This document shows, one piece after another, positions 48,968 through 58,333 of a DNA stretch of 64,000 bases (position 1 is its first letter; each line of letters begins with the position of its first letter). Below the pieces are notes generated by a model. It was given only the letters and a program-made list of their open reading frames with translations. It was not told where the DNA came from and did no database searches. The position numbers and the translations under genes were made by a program. This DNA is from Mycolicibacterium arenosum. GTDB lineage: Bacteria > Actinomycetota > Actinomycetes > Mycobacteriales > Mycobacteriaceae. The stretch covers positions 1-64,000 of the forward strand of contig NZ_JANDBD010000004.1 of NCBI RefSeq assembly GCF_024320865.1, given 5' to 3'.

Positions 48968-50272
48968 CTACGCTCGCCCCCATGCCACCGGCAACCGCTT
49001 GATCCCGTGAATGAACGCCGAGCGCAGGATCGCCGGCTCCTCGATGGCGGCGATGTCGGGCACGCGGCGGTGCAACTCCCGGAACAGCACGCGCATCTCT
49101 CGCCGGGCAAGGTTCGCGCCGAGACAGAAGTGCGCGCCGCCGCCTCCGTATCCGACCTGCGGGTTCGGATTCCGCGTCACGTCGAACCGCCACGGGTCGG
49201 CGAACCTGCTCTCGTCGCGGTTCGCCGAGTTGTACCACATCGACACCTTGTCGCCCGCCTTCATGCGAACGCCGCTGAGCTCGACATCCTCGGTTAGGTT
49301 GCGGCGCATGAAGATAACAGGCGAACCCCACCGCACGATCTCCTCGACGGCGGTGCCCGCGACGTTGTCGAAGTCGGCCCACCACGTGGCGCGCTCGTCG
49401 GGATAGCGGGTCAGCGCCACCATGCCGTGGCTGATCGCGTTGCGGGTGGTCTCGTTCCCCGCGGCGGACAGCAGAATGAAGAACGAGGCGATCTCCGCGG
49501 ACGACAGCCGTTCGCCGTCGACCTCCGCTTCCACCAGGTTCGTCGTCAGGTCGTGCTCGGGATGCGCCCGCCTGGCTTCCGCCAACTCCATGCCGTAGGC
49601 CGCCAGTTCGGTTACCGCCGAGACGATTTCGGCGAGGTCCCCGGACGCCTCCTCGTCGCCGGCTCCGAGGATCACCGAGGTCAGGTGGAAGATCTTCGCC
49701 TCGTCCTCGTGCGGGATGCCCATCATGTCGCAGATGATCTGCAGGGGCAGCGGTGCCGCGACCTCCGCGACGAAGTCGGCGACGCCGTCGGGGTGGCCGG
49801 CGATCAGCTCGGTGACCAGTCGTTCGGCCCGCACGGCGACGCTCTCCTCGATGCGCGCCAGCATCTTGGGTGTGAAGGCCCGGTTGACGATGCCCCGCAG
49901 CCGGAGGTGGCGCGGATCGTCGAGGCTGATCATCGAGCCGACGAACTCGGCGATCTCGACCGGCACGTCGTTCAGCGCGGTACTGGTCGGCTGCGAACTG
50001 AAGACCTCCGGGTGCCGACTGGCGTACCGGATGTCGTCGTAGGTCGTCAACGCCCAGTGCCCCGCGCCCGTGGGAAAGCCCGCGAACTCCGCCACCCCGA
50101 AGAACGTGACCGGTGACTCGCGCCGCAGCGTCGCGAACGCACCGTCGCGGAGGTCGTCGTCCCACTCCCAGAACTCGAGGGAACCGAGATTGATGTCCGA
50201 TAGCGGGACATGCGGTGGCGGCGCACCGTTCTCGCGTGGGGTGAGCCTGCTCGCGCTGACAGTCGACGCCAT
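48968..50272 (-). CDS. Cytochrome P450, CYP124-type
   Basis: 434 residues. I-helix AGNETTRNAISHG, ExxR in EEIVRW, and heme-Cys loop GYGGGGAHFCLGANLARREM; the C-terminus FIHGIKRLPVAW and N-terminus DINLGSLEFWEWDDDLRDGA closely resemble M. tuberculosis CYP124, a methyl-branched-lipid omega-hydroxylase that also oxidises sterol side chains. Sequence recall supports family assignment; substrate is inferred. No ferredoxin gene is adjacent. Confidence 0.9.
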   Translation of the reverse strand: MASTVSASRLTPRENGAPPPHVPLSDINLGSLEFWEWDDDLRDGAFATLRRESPVTFFGVAEFAGFPTGAGHWALTTYDDIRYASRHPEVFSSQPTSTALNDVPVEIAEFVGSMISLDDPRHLRLRGIVNRAFTPKMLARIEESVAVRAERLVTELIAGHPDGVADFVAEVAAPLPLQIICDMMGIPHEDEAKIFHLTSVILGAGDEEASGDLAEIVSAVTELAAYGMELAEARRAHPEHDLTTNLVEAEVDGERLSSAEIASFFILLSAAGNETTRNAISHGMVALTRYPDERATWWADFDNVAGTAVEEIVRWGSPVIFMRRNLTEDVELSGVRMKAGDKVSMWYNSANRDESRFADPWRFDVTRNPNPQVGYGGGGAHFCLGANLARREMRVLFRELHRRVPDIAAIEEPAILRSAFIHGIKRLPVAWGRA

Positions 50273-50315
50273 AATCGACCTCCTCGTCAGCGCGAGTCTT
50301 ACACGAGGTCGGGTC

Positions 50316-50759
50316 TCAGCTGGTGTGAACGATCAGCACGTCGGTCTTCGAGCGACGCGCCACGTTGGCGGGCACGGACCCCAGCAACCGGCCCGCAATG
50401 GTGCTCAGACCGACGTTGCCGACGACCAGAAGGTCGGCATTCGACTCCTCGGCGAGTTCGACGAGAGCGTCAACGGGAGCGCCGACGACGGCCTTCTCCT
50501 CGACGTTCTGCGCACCCGCCGCGGTGGCGCGGTCCTTCGCCTCCCGCAGGATGGCGTAGATCGGCGCATTGCCGGACATCTTGTAGCCCTCGTCCTTCAG
50601 CACGTCGGCTGCGCGGGAATCCTCGCTCTGCGGGAAGTACGCGGTGGTGACGATCAGCTTCGCGCCTGACCCGGCGGCGATCTGCGCGGCACGTTCCACC
50701 GCGCGCAGCGACGAATCCGAACCGTCCGTGCCGACGACTACGGTCTGATAGCCGCTCAT
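50316..50759 (-). CDS. Universal stress protein (Rv1636/TB15.3-like)
   Basis: 147 residues: TVVVGTDGSDSSLRAVERAA at the N-terminus and the nucleotide-binding GNVGLSTIAGRLLGSVPANV. The M. tuberculosis and M. smegmatis counterparts bind cAMP. With a class III cyclase also in the window, a cAMP sink or effector role is reasonable. GGAGGG lies before the ATG. Confidence 0.93.
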   Translation of the reverse strand: MSGYQTVVVGTDGSDSSLRAVERAAQIAAGSGAKLIVTTAYFPQSEDSRAADVLKDEGYKMSGNAPIYAILREAKDRATAAGAQNVEEKAVVGAPVDALVELAEESNADLLVVGNVGLSTIAGRLLGSVPANVARRSKTDVLIVHTS

Positions 50760-51025
50760 CCATGCCCTCCACTCTCGATTGCTAAAGCCACCCGAGACAG
50801 TAACCCGTCCGACCCCATTGGGGGTGCAATTCGCTCGGATGGCGCGCTTCTAGCAGCACCGATGGTAGCCAGCCCGCCCGCGGATGAATCGGGTTCGTGA
50901 GTAACCGAACCCGCGAGCGACGCCTGCGGACTGCGTCGCATCCCGCGCTTGAGCGTGACGTGCGTCATGGAATCCGCGCCCGGCCGGTCAAAGCGATTCG
51001 GCCTCAAACGTTCTGGCATCGACGA
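50760..51025. other. Intergenic region without gene
   Basis: No coding sequence with a credible start was found on either strand. It must hold the upstream region of the universal stress gene and the 3' end of the UbiD unit. No clear promoter or terminator could be assigned. Confidence 0.6.
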
Positions 51026-52660
51026 TCACTCCGTCCGGTGCCTCGGGTCGAAATTGCGCGGCGGCGCCTCCCCGGGGGTGACGGCAAAGTCGGTGTCGGA
51101 GAACGTGTACCGGTACCACGGCTCGTCGTCGCACCGGCCGAGTTGGGGTCGGAGGTTGCTGAACGCCCCGTACACGGCGCGGTAGGGCTGACCGTTGAAG
51201 TGCTGCAGGATCTCCTTCCACGTCCGCGGCGCCTCGCGGATGAGAGCCGCCATGTCCGACGTGATCTCCTCTTCGGACTTCACAACGAGATCCGGCGGCG
51301 GATCGCCGAGCTCGAACACCGTGCTGCGGTCGAAGTGCGAGCGCACGAATTTCGGGCTCATCGGAATCGTGCAGTCGAGGCCGATCTTCGACGAGGTACC
51401 CGGCGCGGCGTCCTCGGCGATCATCGGATCCACCGTCATGGTGTTGCCGTTGGGGATCGTCAGGGTGTCCAGGTGCGGCATGTACCGAAAGGCCATCGCG
51501 AACTGCACGGCGTTGTCGTCCCAGATGTCGACGTCCTCGTCGAACACCATCGCGATCTTCGGCAGACCCTGCTTCGAGCACGTCAGCATGACGCCGAGCG
51601 CCTGCATCGAATCCCCCGCTCCGCGCGGGCTGATCTTCGCGTAGACGATGTTGGACAGGCCGCCGAGCGGCGCGCGGACCTCCTTGACGTCGATACCCGC
51701 CATCGCGAGCCCGTTGTACAGGTCGGACTCGATCATGGGCAGCTGCAACATGTTGTCGGTGTACCAGGGGTGGTTTCCGCCGATCGTGGCGTGCTGGAAT
51801 ATCCCGCCCTTACGGAAGGTCATCGCCTTGACGACCGCGCGGAAGTTGGATTTGATTCCGCCGCCGTACATTCCGGTGAATTCGCCGTACGGACCCTCGT
51901 CGTGGGTCAGGCCCTCGGTGGCCATCAGCTCGCACTCGATGACGATCTCCGCGTTGGCGGGCACGAGCAGGTCGATGGTCTCGCACTTCACCAACTTCGC
52001 CGGATGGCCGTAGAAGTTGCCGAGCACCTCGAAGTCGTCGGTGCCCGGCGGCACCCCCGTCAGCGCGGCGACCTTGTCGACGAGGGGCCCGCCGAGGACG
52101 ATCGCCAATTCGAGATTGTGCCCCTTGGCCTGCGCCGCCTGAGCGTGGAGTCGCGCGCGATGCGACGTGCACGTCATGTCGAACATCTTCTCGGTTCTCG
52201 TGCGGAACATGCTGCGGTAGATGCCCCAGTCGTAGACGCCGGTGTCCGGATGCCTGGTGACGACGAGGTTGTCGTTGGTGTACGCATGGCCGTCGCGATC
52301 GTGGTGCAGGAACAGCGGCAGCCGGGTCAGGTCGACGTCGGCTCCGGTGAGGATCACCTCCTTGCACGGCGCGGTGTCGACGATCTCGGGCTTGATGCGC
52401 CCCTTGCCGAGTTCGACCATCCGGCGACCGGTTTCGCTCTTCTCGCAGCCCAGTGCCCACGCGGTCTGGTCCTGGTTCGAGTAGGCGTTGGCCAGGAACT
52501 GGAACTCGCAGTCGGTGACCTTCTCGACGAGAACTGCGGTCAGCGGATGGGCCTCCATCACCGCGGGCAGTTCGTCGACGCGTTTCTCCTCCTTGACGCG
52601 GACGAGCATGCCCGCCTTCTCCATCGCATCGACGAACTCGCTGAGACTCTGCTGCGGCAT
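51026..52660 (-). CDS. UbiD-family prenylated-FMN (de)carboxylase (1)
   Basis: 544 residues. The catalytic Glu pair is in DEGPYGEFTGMYGG, and ALGCEKSETGRRMVELGKGR and AIVLGGPLVDKVAALTG are typical. These enzymes use prenylated FMN made by UbiX to decarboxylate or carboxylate aromatic or unsaturated acids. AAGGA precedes the ATG. It is the last gene of a UbiD-SRPBCC-UbiD unit; spacing to the SRPBCC gene is 9 bp. The substrate is unknown. Confidence 0.92.
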   Translation of the reverse strand: MPQQSLSEFVDAMEKAGMLVRVKEEKRVDELPAVMEAHPLTAVLVEKVTDCEFQFLANAYSNQDQTAWALGCEKSETGRRMVELGKGRIKPEIVDTAPCKEVILTGADVDLTRLPLFLHHDRDGHAYTNDNLVVTRHPDTGVYDWGIYRSMFRTRTEKMFDMTCTSHRARLHAQAAQAKGHNLELAIVLGGPLVDKVAALTGVPPGTDDFEVLGNFYGHPAKLVKCETIDLLVPANAEIVIECELMATEGLTHDEGPYGEFTGMYGGGIKSNFRAVVKAMTFRKGGIFQHATIGGNHPWYTDNMLQLPMIESDLYNGLAMAGIDVKEVRAPLGGLSNIVYAKISPRGAGDSMQALGVMLTCSKQGLPKIAMVFDEDVDIWDDNAVQFAMAFRYMPHLDTLTIPNGNTMTVDPMIAEDAAPGTSSKIGLDCTIPMSPKFVRSHFDRSTVFELGDPPPDLVVKSEEEITSDMAALIREAPRTWKEILQHFNGQPYRAVYGAFSNLRPQLGRCDDEPWYRYTFSDTDFAVTPGEAPPRNFDPRHRTE

Positions 52661-52669
52661 GACCGGTCC

Positions 52670-53089
52670 TTACTCGAATGCCGTTACGGTGTCGCCGGTT
52701 TCGACGAAGTCGCGAAGATGATGCAGCAGCACGCCCCAAGTGGTGTTGCACTTGCGGAAGTTGCCGTGCGTGCCGGGCCAGCCCGCGTGCTGCAGTTCCA
52801 GCAGGGTTCGAGTGCCGACGGGCGCAACGGTGAAGGTGGCCGTCGTGCCCACCGAGTCCCCCGGACCCCTGGTGCATCGCCAGACGACTCGACTCGGCGC
52901 CTCCGATTCGGTGACCTCCCAGCCGAATTCCGGGTGATCGGCGAACGAGAACACCCATTCGCTTCCGACCGCACCCGTTCCCGACGCGGTCGGCGTGTGC
53001 CAGCCTTTGACGCCGTCCAGCGTCGACAGGGCCGCGAAGACCCGCTCGGGGGTGGCATCGATCTTGATCTTGTGGTCGATCTCGGGCAC
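52670..53089 (-). CDS. SRPBCC/AHSA1-type small-ligand-binding protein
   Basis: 139 residues with the START-like pattern EIDHKIKIDATPERVFAALS, VTESEAPSRVVWRCTRG and GTHGNFRKCNTTWGVLLHHL. Such proteins bind hydrophobic ligands or act as cyclases/hydrolases. AGGAGG precedes the GTG start. Position between two UbiD genes suggests it handles the substrate or product of that pathway. Confidence 0.88.
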   Translation of the reverse strand: MPEIDHKIKIDATPERVFAALSTLDGVKGWHTPTASGTGAVGSEWVFSFADHPEFGWEVTESEAPSRVVWRCTRGPGDSVGTTATFTVAPVGTRTLLELQHAGWPGTHGNFRKCNTTWGVLLHHLRDFVETGDTVTAFE

Positions 53090-53107
53090 TGAGCCTCCTG
53101 CGTACGG

Positions 53108-54535
53108 CTATTTGGCGTCTAGTTCGGGGAAGTCGTAATCGCGCCAGCCGGGAATGTCGGCCACTTCCACGACGTGTCCGCCGTGCTCCTCCGACGCCGG
53201 CCCACACAGATCGCCCACGGTCTTGATCACCGTGCCGTACGGGTACGTGGCGTCGATGCCGATCGCCGACCCGGTGCGCTGATCGGCGGGTAGCGTTTCG
53301 TCGGCCGTCGGGTCGAGGACCCCTCCGGGCAGGCTGTCCACGATGATGACGTCGCGCGCCGGCTGCGTGCGGAAGGCCATCGCCCACTCGACCTGTTCCG
53401 AATCGTGAACGTCGATGTCGGGATCGACCACGACTACCGTCTTCGGTCGCAGGTTGCTGCCCATAGCGGCGAGGATCGCGCTGCGGGCCTCGCCCGAATA
53501 CCGCGGCCGCATCGCGATGACCAGACGGAAGTAGACGCCGCCGGATGGCGGGATGGCGACGGCCGTCACCGTCGGGAACTGCTGACGGAACATGTCGTAG
53601 AAGGACGCCTCGAACGACAACTGCTTCAGGATGTGGTTCTCGGTCGTGGGTCTGCCGGTCAGCAGTGCCTGAAAGTAGGCGCCGTGGCGATGGGTGATGG
53701 CCGTCGGGCGGACAACGGGTTTCGGCGATGCGGGCGTGTAGTAGCCGGTGTACTCGCCGAGCGGACCCTCCTCCACGGTCTGCGAGAAGTCGACCTCGAA
53801 CTCGATGACGACCTCGGCGTGGGCCGGGACGTACACCTCGTTGGTGCGGCACTTGACGAGTTCGACGGAGGCCCCGCGCAAGCCTCCGACGACCTCCCAG
53901 TCGTTGGTGTCCTCGGGTACCTGGATCGGGCATGCGTAGGCGATCATGGGATCGACGCCGATTACGAGTGCTGCGCGAAACGTCTTGTGCCCCATGCGCA
54001 GTGCCTTGGCCTGGTTCTTCGCGAACCGATGGCTGGGGGCGGCCATCATCGACATCGTCTTGGTGTCGATGATCTCGCAGCGGTAGTGGCCGATGTCCGG
54101 TACGCCGGTCTCGGGGTCGTGGCTGACCACGAAGCCGGGGGTGATGTACGGGCCGCCGTCGTCGGGGCTGTAGCGCGGGACGGGCAGGATCGACAGGTCG
54201 ATGTCGTCGCCGAGGATGACGTTCTCGTGCACCGGGCCGTCGTCGACATACGTCGGCGGTATGCGGGTGCTCAGTCGTGTAACGATCTCGTCGAAGACGT
54301 TCTCCCTATCGCAGCCGTAGGCGATCAGCGCCTTGGCGTTCGAGTTGTACACGCCGCCCACTAGCGGAAACCGGGTGCCGTTGTCCTTGAACACGACGGC
54401 GGGTCCGGCAACCGCCGCGCTCTTGCGCATGGCCTTGGCGACCTCGAGTTCGAGCGCGACGGGTCGATCGACGTCGATCAGTTCACCCTGCGCACGCAGG
54501 GCGTCGAGGAACTCCCGGAAATCCTGAAACGGCAC
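53108..54535 (-). CDS. UbiD-family prenylated-FMN (de)carboxylase (2)
   Basis: 475 residues: QDFREFLDALRAQGELIDVD at the N-terminus, Glu pair in EEGPLGEYTGYYTP and IPPSGGVYFRLVIAMRPRYS. It is closer to the canonical UbiD length than the 544-residue paralogue. GTG start; first gene of the three-gene unit, divergent from DUF2390-UbiX. Confidence 0.92.
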   Translation of the reverse strand: MPFQDFREFLDALRAQGELIDVDRPVALELEVAKAMRKSAAVAGPAVVFKDNGTRFPLVGGVYNSNAKALIAYGCDRENVFDEIVTRLSTRIPPTYVDDGPVHENVILGDDIDLSILPVPRYSPDDGGPYITPGFVVSHDPETGVPDIGHYRCEIIDTKTMSMMAAPSHRFAKNQAKALRMGHKTFRAALVIGVDPMIAYACPIQVPEDTNDWEVVGGLRGASVELVKCRTNEVYVPAHAEVVIEFEVDFSQTVEEGPLGEYTGYYTPASPKPVVRPTAITHRHGAYFQALLTGRPTTENHILKQLSFEASFYDMFRQQFPTVTAVAIPPSGGVYFRLVIAMRPRYSGEARSAILAAMGSNLRPKTVVVVDPDIDVHDSEQVEWAMAFRTQPARDVIIVDSLPGGVLDPTADETLPADQRTGSAIGIDATYPYGTVIKTVGDLCGPASEEHGGHVVEVADIPGWRDYDFPELDAK

Positions 54536-54635
54536 GAGGGATGTCTCATACTCTCTGCGTGGTGGAACCCAGCGAATACAACAAGTACCGTTTCATGATC
54601 GTCGGGGCAAGGGGTTGCGGCCATTCCGCTGCACG

Positions 54636-55151
54636 ATGAGCGCCGCCGAATCCGGATTCCAGCGATTCGCGCTGGCGATCTACGAGGAGGACGGCGTGTC
54701 CCCGGCGACGCTGCTCATCCAGAATCGTTGTGATGTCGATGTGAACGTGCTCCTTTTCGCCGCGTACGTCGGCGCCGTCCGTGGATGCGCGGTACACGAC
54801 GATGACGTCGCCGCAGCCGCCGACCGGGTCGGTTCCTGGCAGCGCGAGATCGTGGCGCCACTGCGGGCGGTGCGCACCCGGCTGAAGGCCGGCCCGCCGC
54901 CCGCGCCGTCGACGGCGACTGCGCAGTTCCGCGACCGGGTGAAGGCACTCGAACTCGACGCCGAGCTGATCGAGCTCGCCGAACTCGACTCGTTCCTCGC
55001 CGGACACGCCCTCACACCGGTCTCCGGGACACCCGCGGAACGGGCCGTCGCGGCGATGACCGCCGTGACATCCGACACGGGCGGCACCGAGGTGCGGGAC
55101 GCGATGTCGGTGATCGCCACGGCCGCAGCCGCATACGGAGGGCCGGGATGA
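54636..55151 (+). CDS. TIGR02444/DUF2390 family protein
   Basis: 171 residues; SGFQRFALAIYEEDGVSPAT, LLIQNRCDVDVNVLLFAAYV and VGSWQREIVAPLRAVRTRLK are typical of this small helical family of unknown function. Its stop overlaps the ubiX ATG as ATGA, so it is coupled to UbiX. Such pairing with UbiX/UbiD is noteworthy because the family is usually described without context. Confidence 0.85.
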   Translation: MSAAESGFQRFALAIYEEDGVSPATLLIQNRCDVDVNVLLFAAYVGAVRGCAVHDDDVAAAADRVGSWQREIVAPLRAVRTRLKAGPPPAPSTATAQFRDRVKALELDAELIELAELDSFLAGHALTPVSGTPAERAVAAMTAVTSDTGGTEVRDAMSVIATAAAAYGGPG

Positions 55152-55732
55152 AGCGCGTCATCGTGGCGATCACCGGCGCCTCCGGGGCCGTCTACGGAAT
55201 CCGCGCGCTCGAACTGCTCCGGCGAATCGCCGACGTGGAGACGCACGCGATCCTCACCTCGTCGGCGCACCGCACCATCGCCCACGAGACCACGCACAGC
55301 GTCGAGGACGTGCGGGCACTGGCCGATCACCTCTACCACCCTCGGGACATCGGGGCGGCGGTGTCGTCGGGATCGTTCCGCACGGCGGGCATGCTGGTGG
55401 CACCGTGCTCGGTGAAGACACTGAGTGGAATCGCCAACTCCTACAACGACGAACTGGTGGTCCGCGCCGCCGACGTGTGCCTCAAGGAGCGGCGACGGGT
55501 GGTGCTGCTCCTCCGCGAGACGCCGTTGCACGCCGGACACATCGACCTGATGGCGCGCGCGACCGCCAACGGGGCCATCGTGATGCCGCCCGTGCCCGCG
55601 TTCTACGCGCTGCCCCAATCGATCGACGACATCGTCGACCAGACCGTGGGGCGCGCGCTCGAGTTGCTGGACGTCGTGGTTCCCGGTATCAAACGGTGGG
55701 ATGGAAGCTCAGTGGTGCCCGACGAGACGTAG
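55148..55732 (+). CDS. ubiX: UbiX-family flavin prenyltransferase
   Basis: 194 residues. VAITGASGAVYGIRALELLR is the FMN-binding start; APCSVKTLSGIANSYNDEL and RETPLHAGHIDLMARATANG are diagnostic. It prenylates FMN with dimethylallyl phosphate to make the UbiD cofactor. Location beside two UbiD genes indicates a dedicated supply. Confidence 0.94.
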   Translation: MKRVIVAITGASGAVYGIRALELLRRIADVETHAILTSSAHRTIAHETTHSVEDVRALADHLYHPRDIGAAVSSGSFRTAGMLVAPCSVKTLSGIANSYNDELVVRAADVCLKERRRVVLLLRETPLHAGHIDLMARATANGAIVMPPVPAFYALPQSIDDIVDQTVGRALELLDVVVPGIKRWDGSSVVPDET

Positions 55733-55737
55733 CTGAC

Positions 55738-57282
55738 GTGCAGCCGTCGCTCAGAGCGGGCGAAACCGCGCCCGCACGGCGGAACCGGGTCAACGCACCC
55801 GGCCGTTGGGATGCGCTCGCGGTCGCCGTCTTCGCGACAGTGCTCAGCTCGGCGGGCGCGGCCCGGCCGTCGTTCTGGTTCGACGAAGCCGCGACGATCT
55901 CCGCGGCCACGCGGTCCGTCCCCGAGCTGTGGCGGATGCTGGGCAACATCGACGTGGTCCACGGTCTCTACTACCTGCTGATGCACGCCTGGCTGAGCGT
56001 TGTGCCCGCGACCGAGTTCTGGGTGCGGGTGCCGAGCTGCTTCGCAGTCGGCGTCGCGGCCGCGGGAGTCGTCGTGCTGGCGCGGCAGCACACGTCTCGA
56101 ACGGTCGCCGTGACCGCGGGCGTAGCCTTCGCCATCCTGCCGAGGACCACCTGGGCGGCCATCGAAGCCCGCCCCTACGCGTTGGCGACGGCGGGTGCCG
56201 TCTGGTCGACCGTGCTGCTGGTCACCGCGCTGCGGAGGGATCGTCGTGACTGGTGGATCGGGTACGCCGCGGCGCTCGTCGCGGTGACGGTGCTGAATCT
56301 CTTCACCGCGTTGATCGTGCTGCCCCACGCGGTGCTGGTGCTGCTGACCGCACCCACGCGCGCCACCGCCAGGCGCTGGGCGATCGCGGTGGCGGCCGCG
56401 GCGAGCGTGCTGGCACCGTACGCACTGTTCAGCAGGTCTCAGATCGGTCAGGTTCGGTGGATCTCACCGCTGACGCCGGACAAGCTCCGCGAGATCGCGT
56501 ACGAGCAGTACTTCGACCACAGTCTGCCGTTCGCCCTCGGCGTCGCCGCGATCCTGATCGCGACGCTGGTGTTGCGCCGATTCGCATTGCTGGACAAGGA
56601 CACTCGGGTTCTCGCCGGCACGGCGGTCGTATGGGTGGTCCTGCCGACGACCGTGCTGGTGCTGTACTCCGCCGTGGCCGAGCCCGTCTACTATCCGCGC
56701 TACCTCTGCTACACCGCGCCTGCCGCGGCGCTGCTCATCGCGATCGGGGTCGTCGCGCTCGTCCGCACCAGGGAGAAGGTCACCGCCGTCCTCGCGGCGC
56801 TGGCGGTCGCGGCGACGCCCAACTTCGTGTTCGCCCAGCGCGGGCAGTACGGCAAGGAGGGCATGGACTACAGCCGGATCGCCGATCTCCTGACCGCGGA
56901 GGCGGCGGCGGGCGACTGCATCGTCTTCGACAACACCATCAGGTGGCGACCGGGACTCGTCCGGCCGATCACCGCGGCGCGGCCCGCCGCGTTCGAGACG
57001 CTGGTAGACCCCGGTCGCGGGATGCGCGCGACCGATCGGAACACGCTGTGGGACGCCCCCGTCGCCATCTGGGCGGTAACCGACGCGGTGCGACGCTGCA
57101 CGGTGATCTGGACGGTGACCGACCGCGACCCGACACTCTCCAGCTACGACGCGGGACTCGACATCGATCCCGGCCCCCGCATGCGCGAGGCGCCCGCGTA
57201 CCGGGTCGAGGAGTCGCTCGGCTTCCAGATCGCCGAGCGATGGCAGTTCAACATCGCCCAGGTGACGCGCTCGACGCGGTGA
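55738..57282 (+). CDS. GT-C family mannosyltransferase (Rv1635c-like)
   Basis: 514 residues, about 11 membrane segments. The catalytic Asp lies in the first extracytoplasmic loop, FWFDEAATISAA, as in polyprenol-phosphate-mannose-dependent GT-C enzymes. Rv1635c adds mannose caps to lipoarabinomannan in M. tuberculosis; the acceptor in this organism is unknown. GTG start 5 bp after ubiX; it ends 3 bp from the convergent thioesterase gene. Confidence 0.88.
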   Translation: MQPSLRAGETAPARRNRVNAPGRWDALAVAVFATVLSSAGAARPSFWFDEAATISAATRSVPELWRMLGNIDVVHGLYYLLMHAWLSVVPATEFWVRVPSCFAVGVAAAGVVVLARQHTSRTVAVTAGVAFAILPRTTWAAIEARPYALATAGAVWSTVLLVTALRRDRRDWWIGYAAALVAVTVLNLFTALIVLPHAVLVLLTAPTRATARRWAIAVAAAASVLAPYALFSRSQIGQVRWISPLTPDKLREIAYEQYFDHSLPFALGVAAILIATLVLRRFALLDKDTRVLAGTAVVWVVLPTTVLVLYSAVAEPVYYPRYLCYTAPAAALLIAIGVVALVRTREKVTAVLAALAVAATPNFVFAQRGQYGKEGMDYSRIADLLTAEAAAGDCIVFDNTIRWRPGLVRPITAARPAAFETLVDPGRGMRATDRNTLWDAPVAIWAVTDAVRRCTVIWTVTDRDPTLSSYDAGLDIDPGPRMREAPAYRVEESLGFQIAERWQFNIAQVTRSTR

Positions 57283-57285
57283 CTA

Positions 57286-58146
57286 TCAGCCCGTGCGTTC
57301 AGCGCCGAAGTACACCTCCTGCGTTGCGACGCACACCAGCGCACCGGAGCGGTTGAACATCGTGGCGCTCGCCAGTCCGCGGCCGTTGAGTCCGCTGGGC
57401 GAGAACTGTTCGGAGAGCACCCAATCGGTGAGGTCGACCGGACGGTGGAACCACAGCGCGTGGTCGATCAGCGCGTTGAACGTCGTGACGGGCGTGGCAC
57501 CCCGCATCACGACCGCGGCCTCCAGCATCGTGGTGCCCGACAGGTAGGTCAGCAGGCAGCTGCCTAGCACGGGATCGACGGGCTGGGGTTCACTGGCCCG
57601 CCACCACATCCGCATCTTCGGTGACCGTTCGGGGTGTTCGACGGCCAGCCGCGGCGGCACGTCGACGTAGCGGAGGTCGAACGGCTGCTTGCGCACCCAG
57701 TGGCCGCCGAACTCGTCGGCGTAGTCGCGCAGCTGCTCGTGGATGGACGGCAGCGAATCCGGTTGCGGCACTGCGGGGATCGGGAGTTGGTGTTCGGCAT
57801 CGTCGATCTCGATGCTGAAGGACGCGAGCATCTCGATCAGGACCTGCCCGTCCTGGCGCGCGGTCACCCGCCGGGTGGACAGCGTGCCGCCGTCACGGGC
57901 CACCTCCACGTGGAACTCCACCGGGCGCCGCGCGTCACCGGCGCGCAGATAGTAGGCGTGCGCACTGTGCGGCGTGCGACCGGGAACGGTTCGGCTGGCC
58001 GCCATCAGCGATTGGGCGGCGATGTGGCCGCCCACGATGTGATGCGCGGGGTTGTCCATCTGGTCGGCGACGAAATGCTGTTCATCGACCTGCTCGACGT
58101 CGAGTGACGCGATGAGATCGGCGATCGAAGAGGCGGAGAAGCTCAC
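57286..58146 (-). CDS. Acyl-CoA thioesterase, TesB type
   Basis: 286 residues with a double hotdog: DNPAHHIVGGHIAAQSLMAA and HSAHAYYLRAGDARRPVEFH in the first half, LTYLSGTTMLEAAVVMRG and TTFNALIDHALWFHRP (catalytic Asp region) in the second. Hydrolyses acyl-CoA to free acid and CoA. The GTG of VSFSASSIADLI is the start; longer readings run through the tRNA gene. Confidence 0.93.
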   Translation of the reverse strand: MSFSASSIADLIASLDVEQVDEQHFVADQMDNPAHHIVGGHIAAQSLMAASRTVPGRTPHSAHAYYLRAGDARRPVEFHVEVARDGGTLSTRRVTARQDGQVLIEMLASFSIEIDDAEHQLPIPAVPQPDSLPSIHEQLRDYADEFGGHWVRKQPFDLRYVDVPPRLAVEHPERSPKMRMWWRASEPQPVDPVLGSCLLTYLSGTTMLEAAVVMRGATPVTTFNALIDHALWFHRPVDLTDWVLSEQFSPSGLNGRGLASATMFNRSGALVCVATQEVYFGAERTG

Positions 58147-58174
58147 CCGGGCATCATGCCGCAGGTGCGATGCG

Positions 58175-58245
58175 AGCGAGTGACGGGATTCGAACCCGTG
58201 TAAACGGCTTTGCAGGCCGGTGCCTAGCCTCTCAGCCACACCCGC
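58175..58245 (-). tRNA. tRNA-Cys (anticodon GCA)
   Basis: The minus strand folds as a cloverleaf: acceptor GCGGGTG with CACTCGC, anticodon loop CTGCAAA with GCA at 58213-58211, T-loop GTTCGAATC. The discriminator base is U, as in tRNA-Cys. CCA is not encoded. Confidence 0.95.
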
Positions 58246-58308
58246 ATTGTGCACACCACAGTCGCAGGCTTCAGTGCGCGCCGCGACCGTTTGAATCGGC
58301 CTGATCGC

Positions 58309-58333
58309 TAGCGCCAGGCGCTAACTTGTCCCC
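58309..58333 (+). promoter_or_regulatory. Promoter of the MgtC-like gene with palindrome
   Basis: TAACTT (58322-58327) ends 6 bases before the ATG, fitting a leaderless mRNA. The palindrome TAGCGC-CAG-GCGCTA (58309-58323) touches the hexamer and could be an operator. No good -35 is visible. Confidence 0.55.

Noticed and set aside
50897-53092. 731-codon open frame opposite UbiD and SRPBCC genes
   Set aside because: Antisense shadow with biased composition.
58147-58254. N-terminal extension of the thioesterase
   Set aside because: It would be translated from the tRNA-Cys gene; the GTG at 58146 gives the normal protein.
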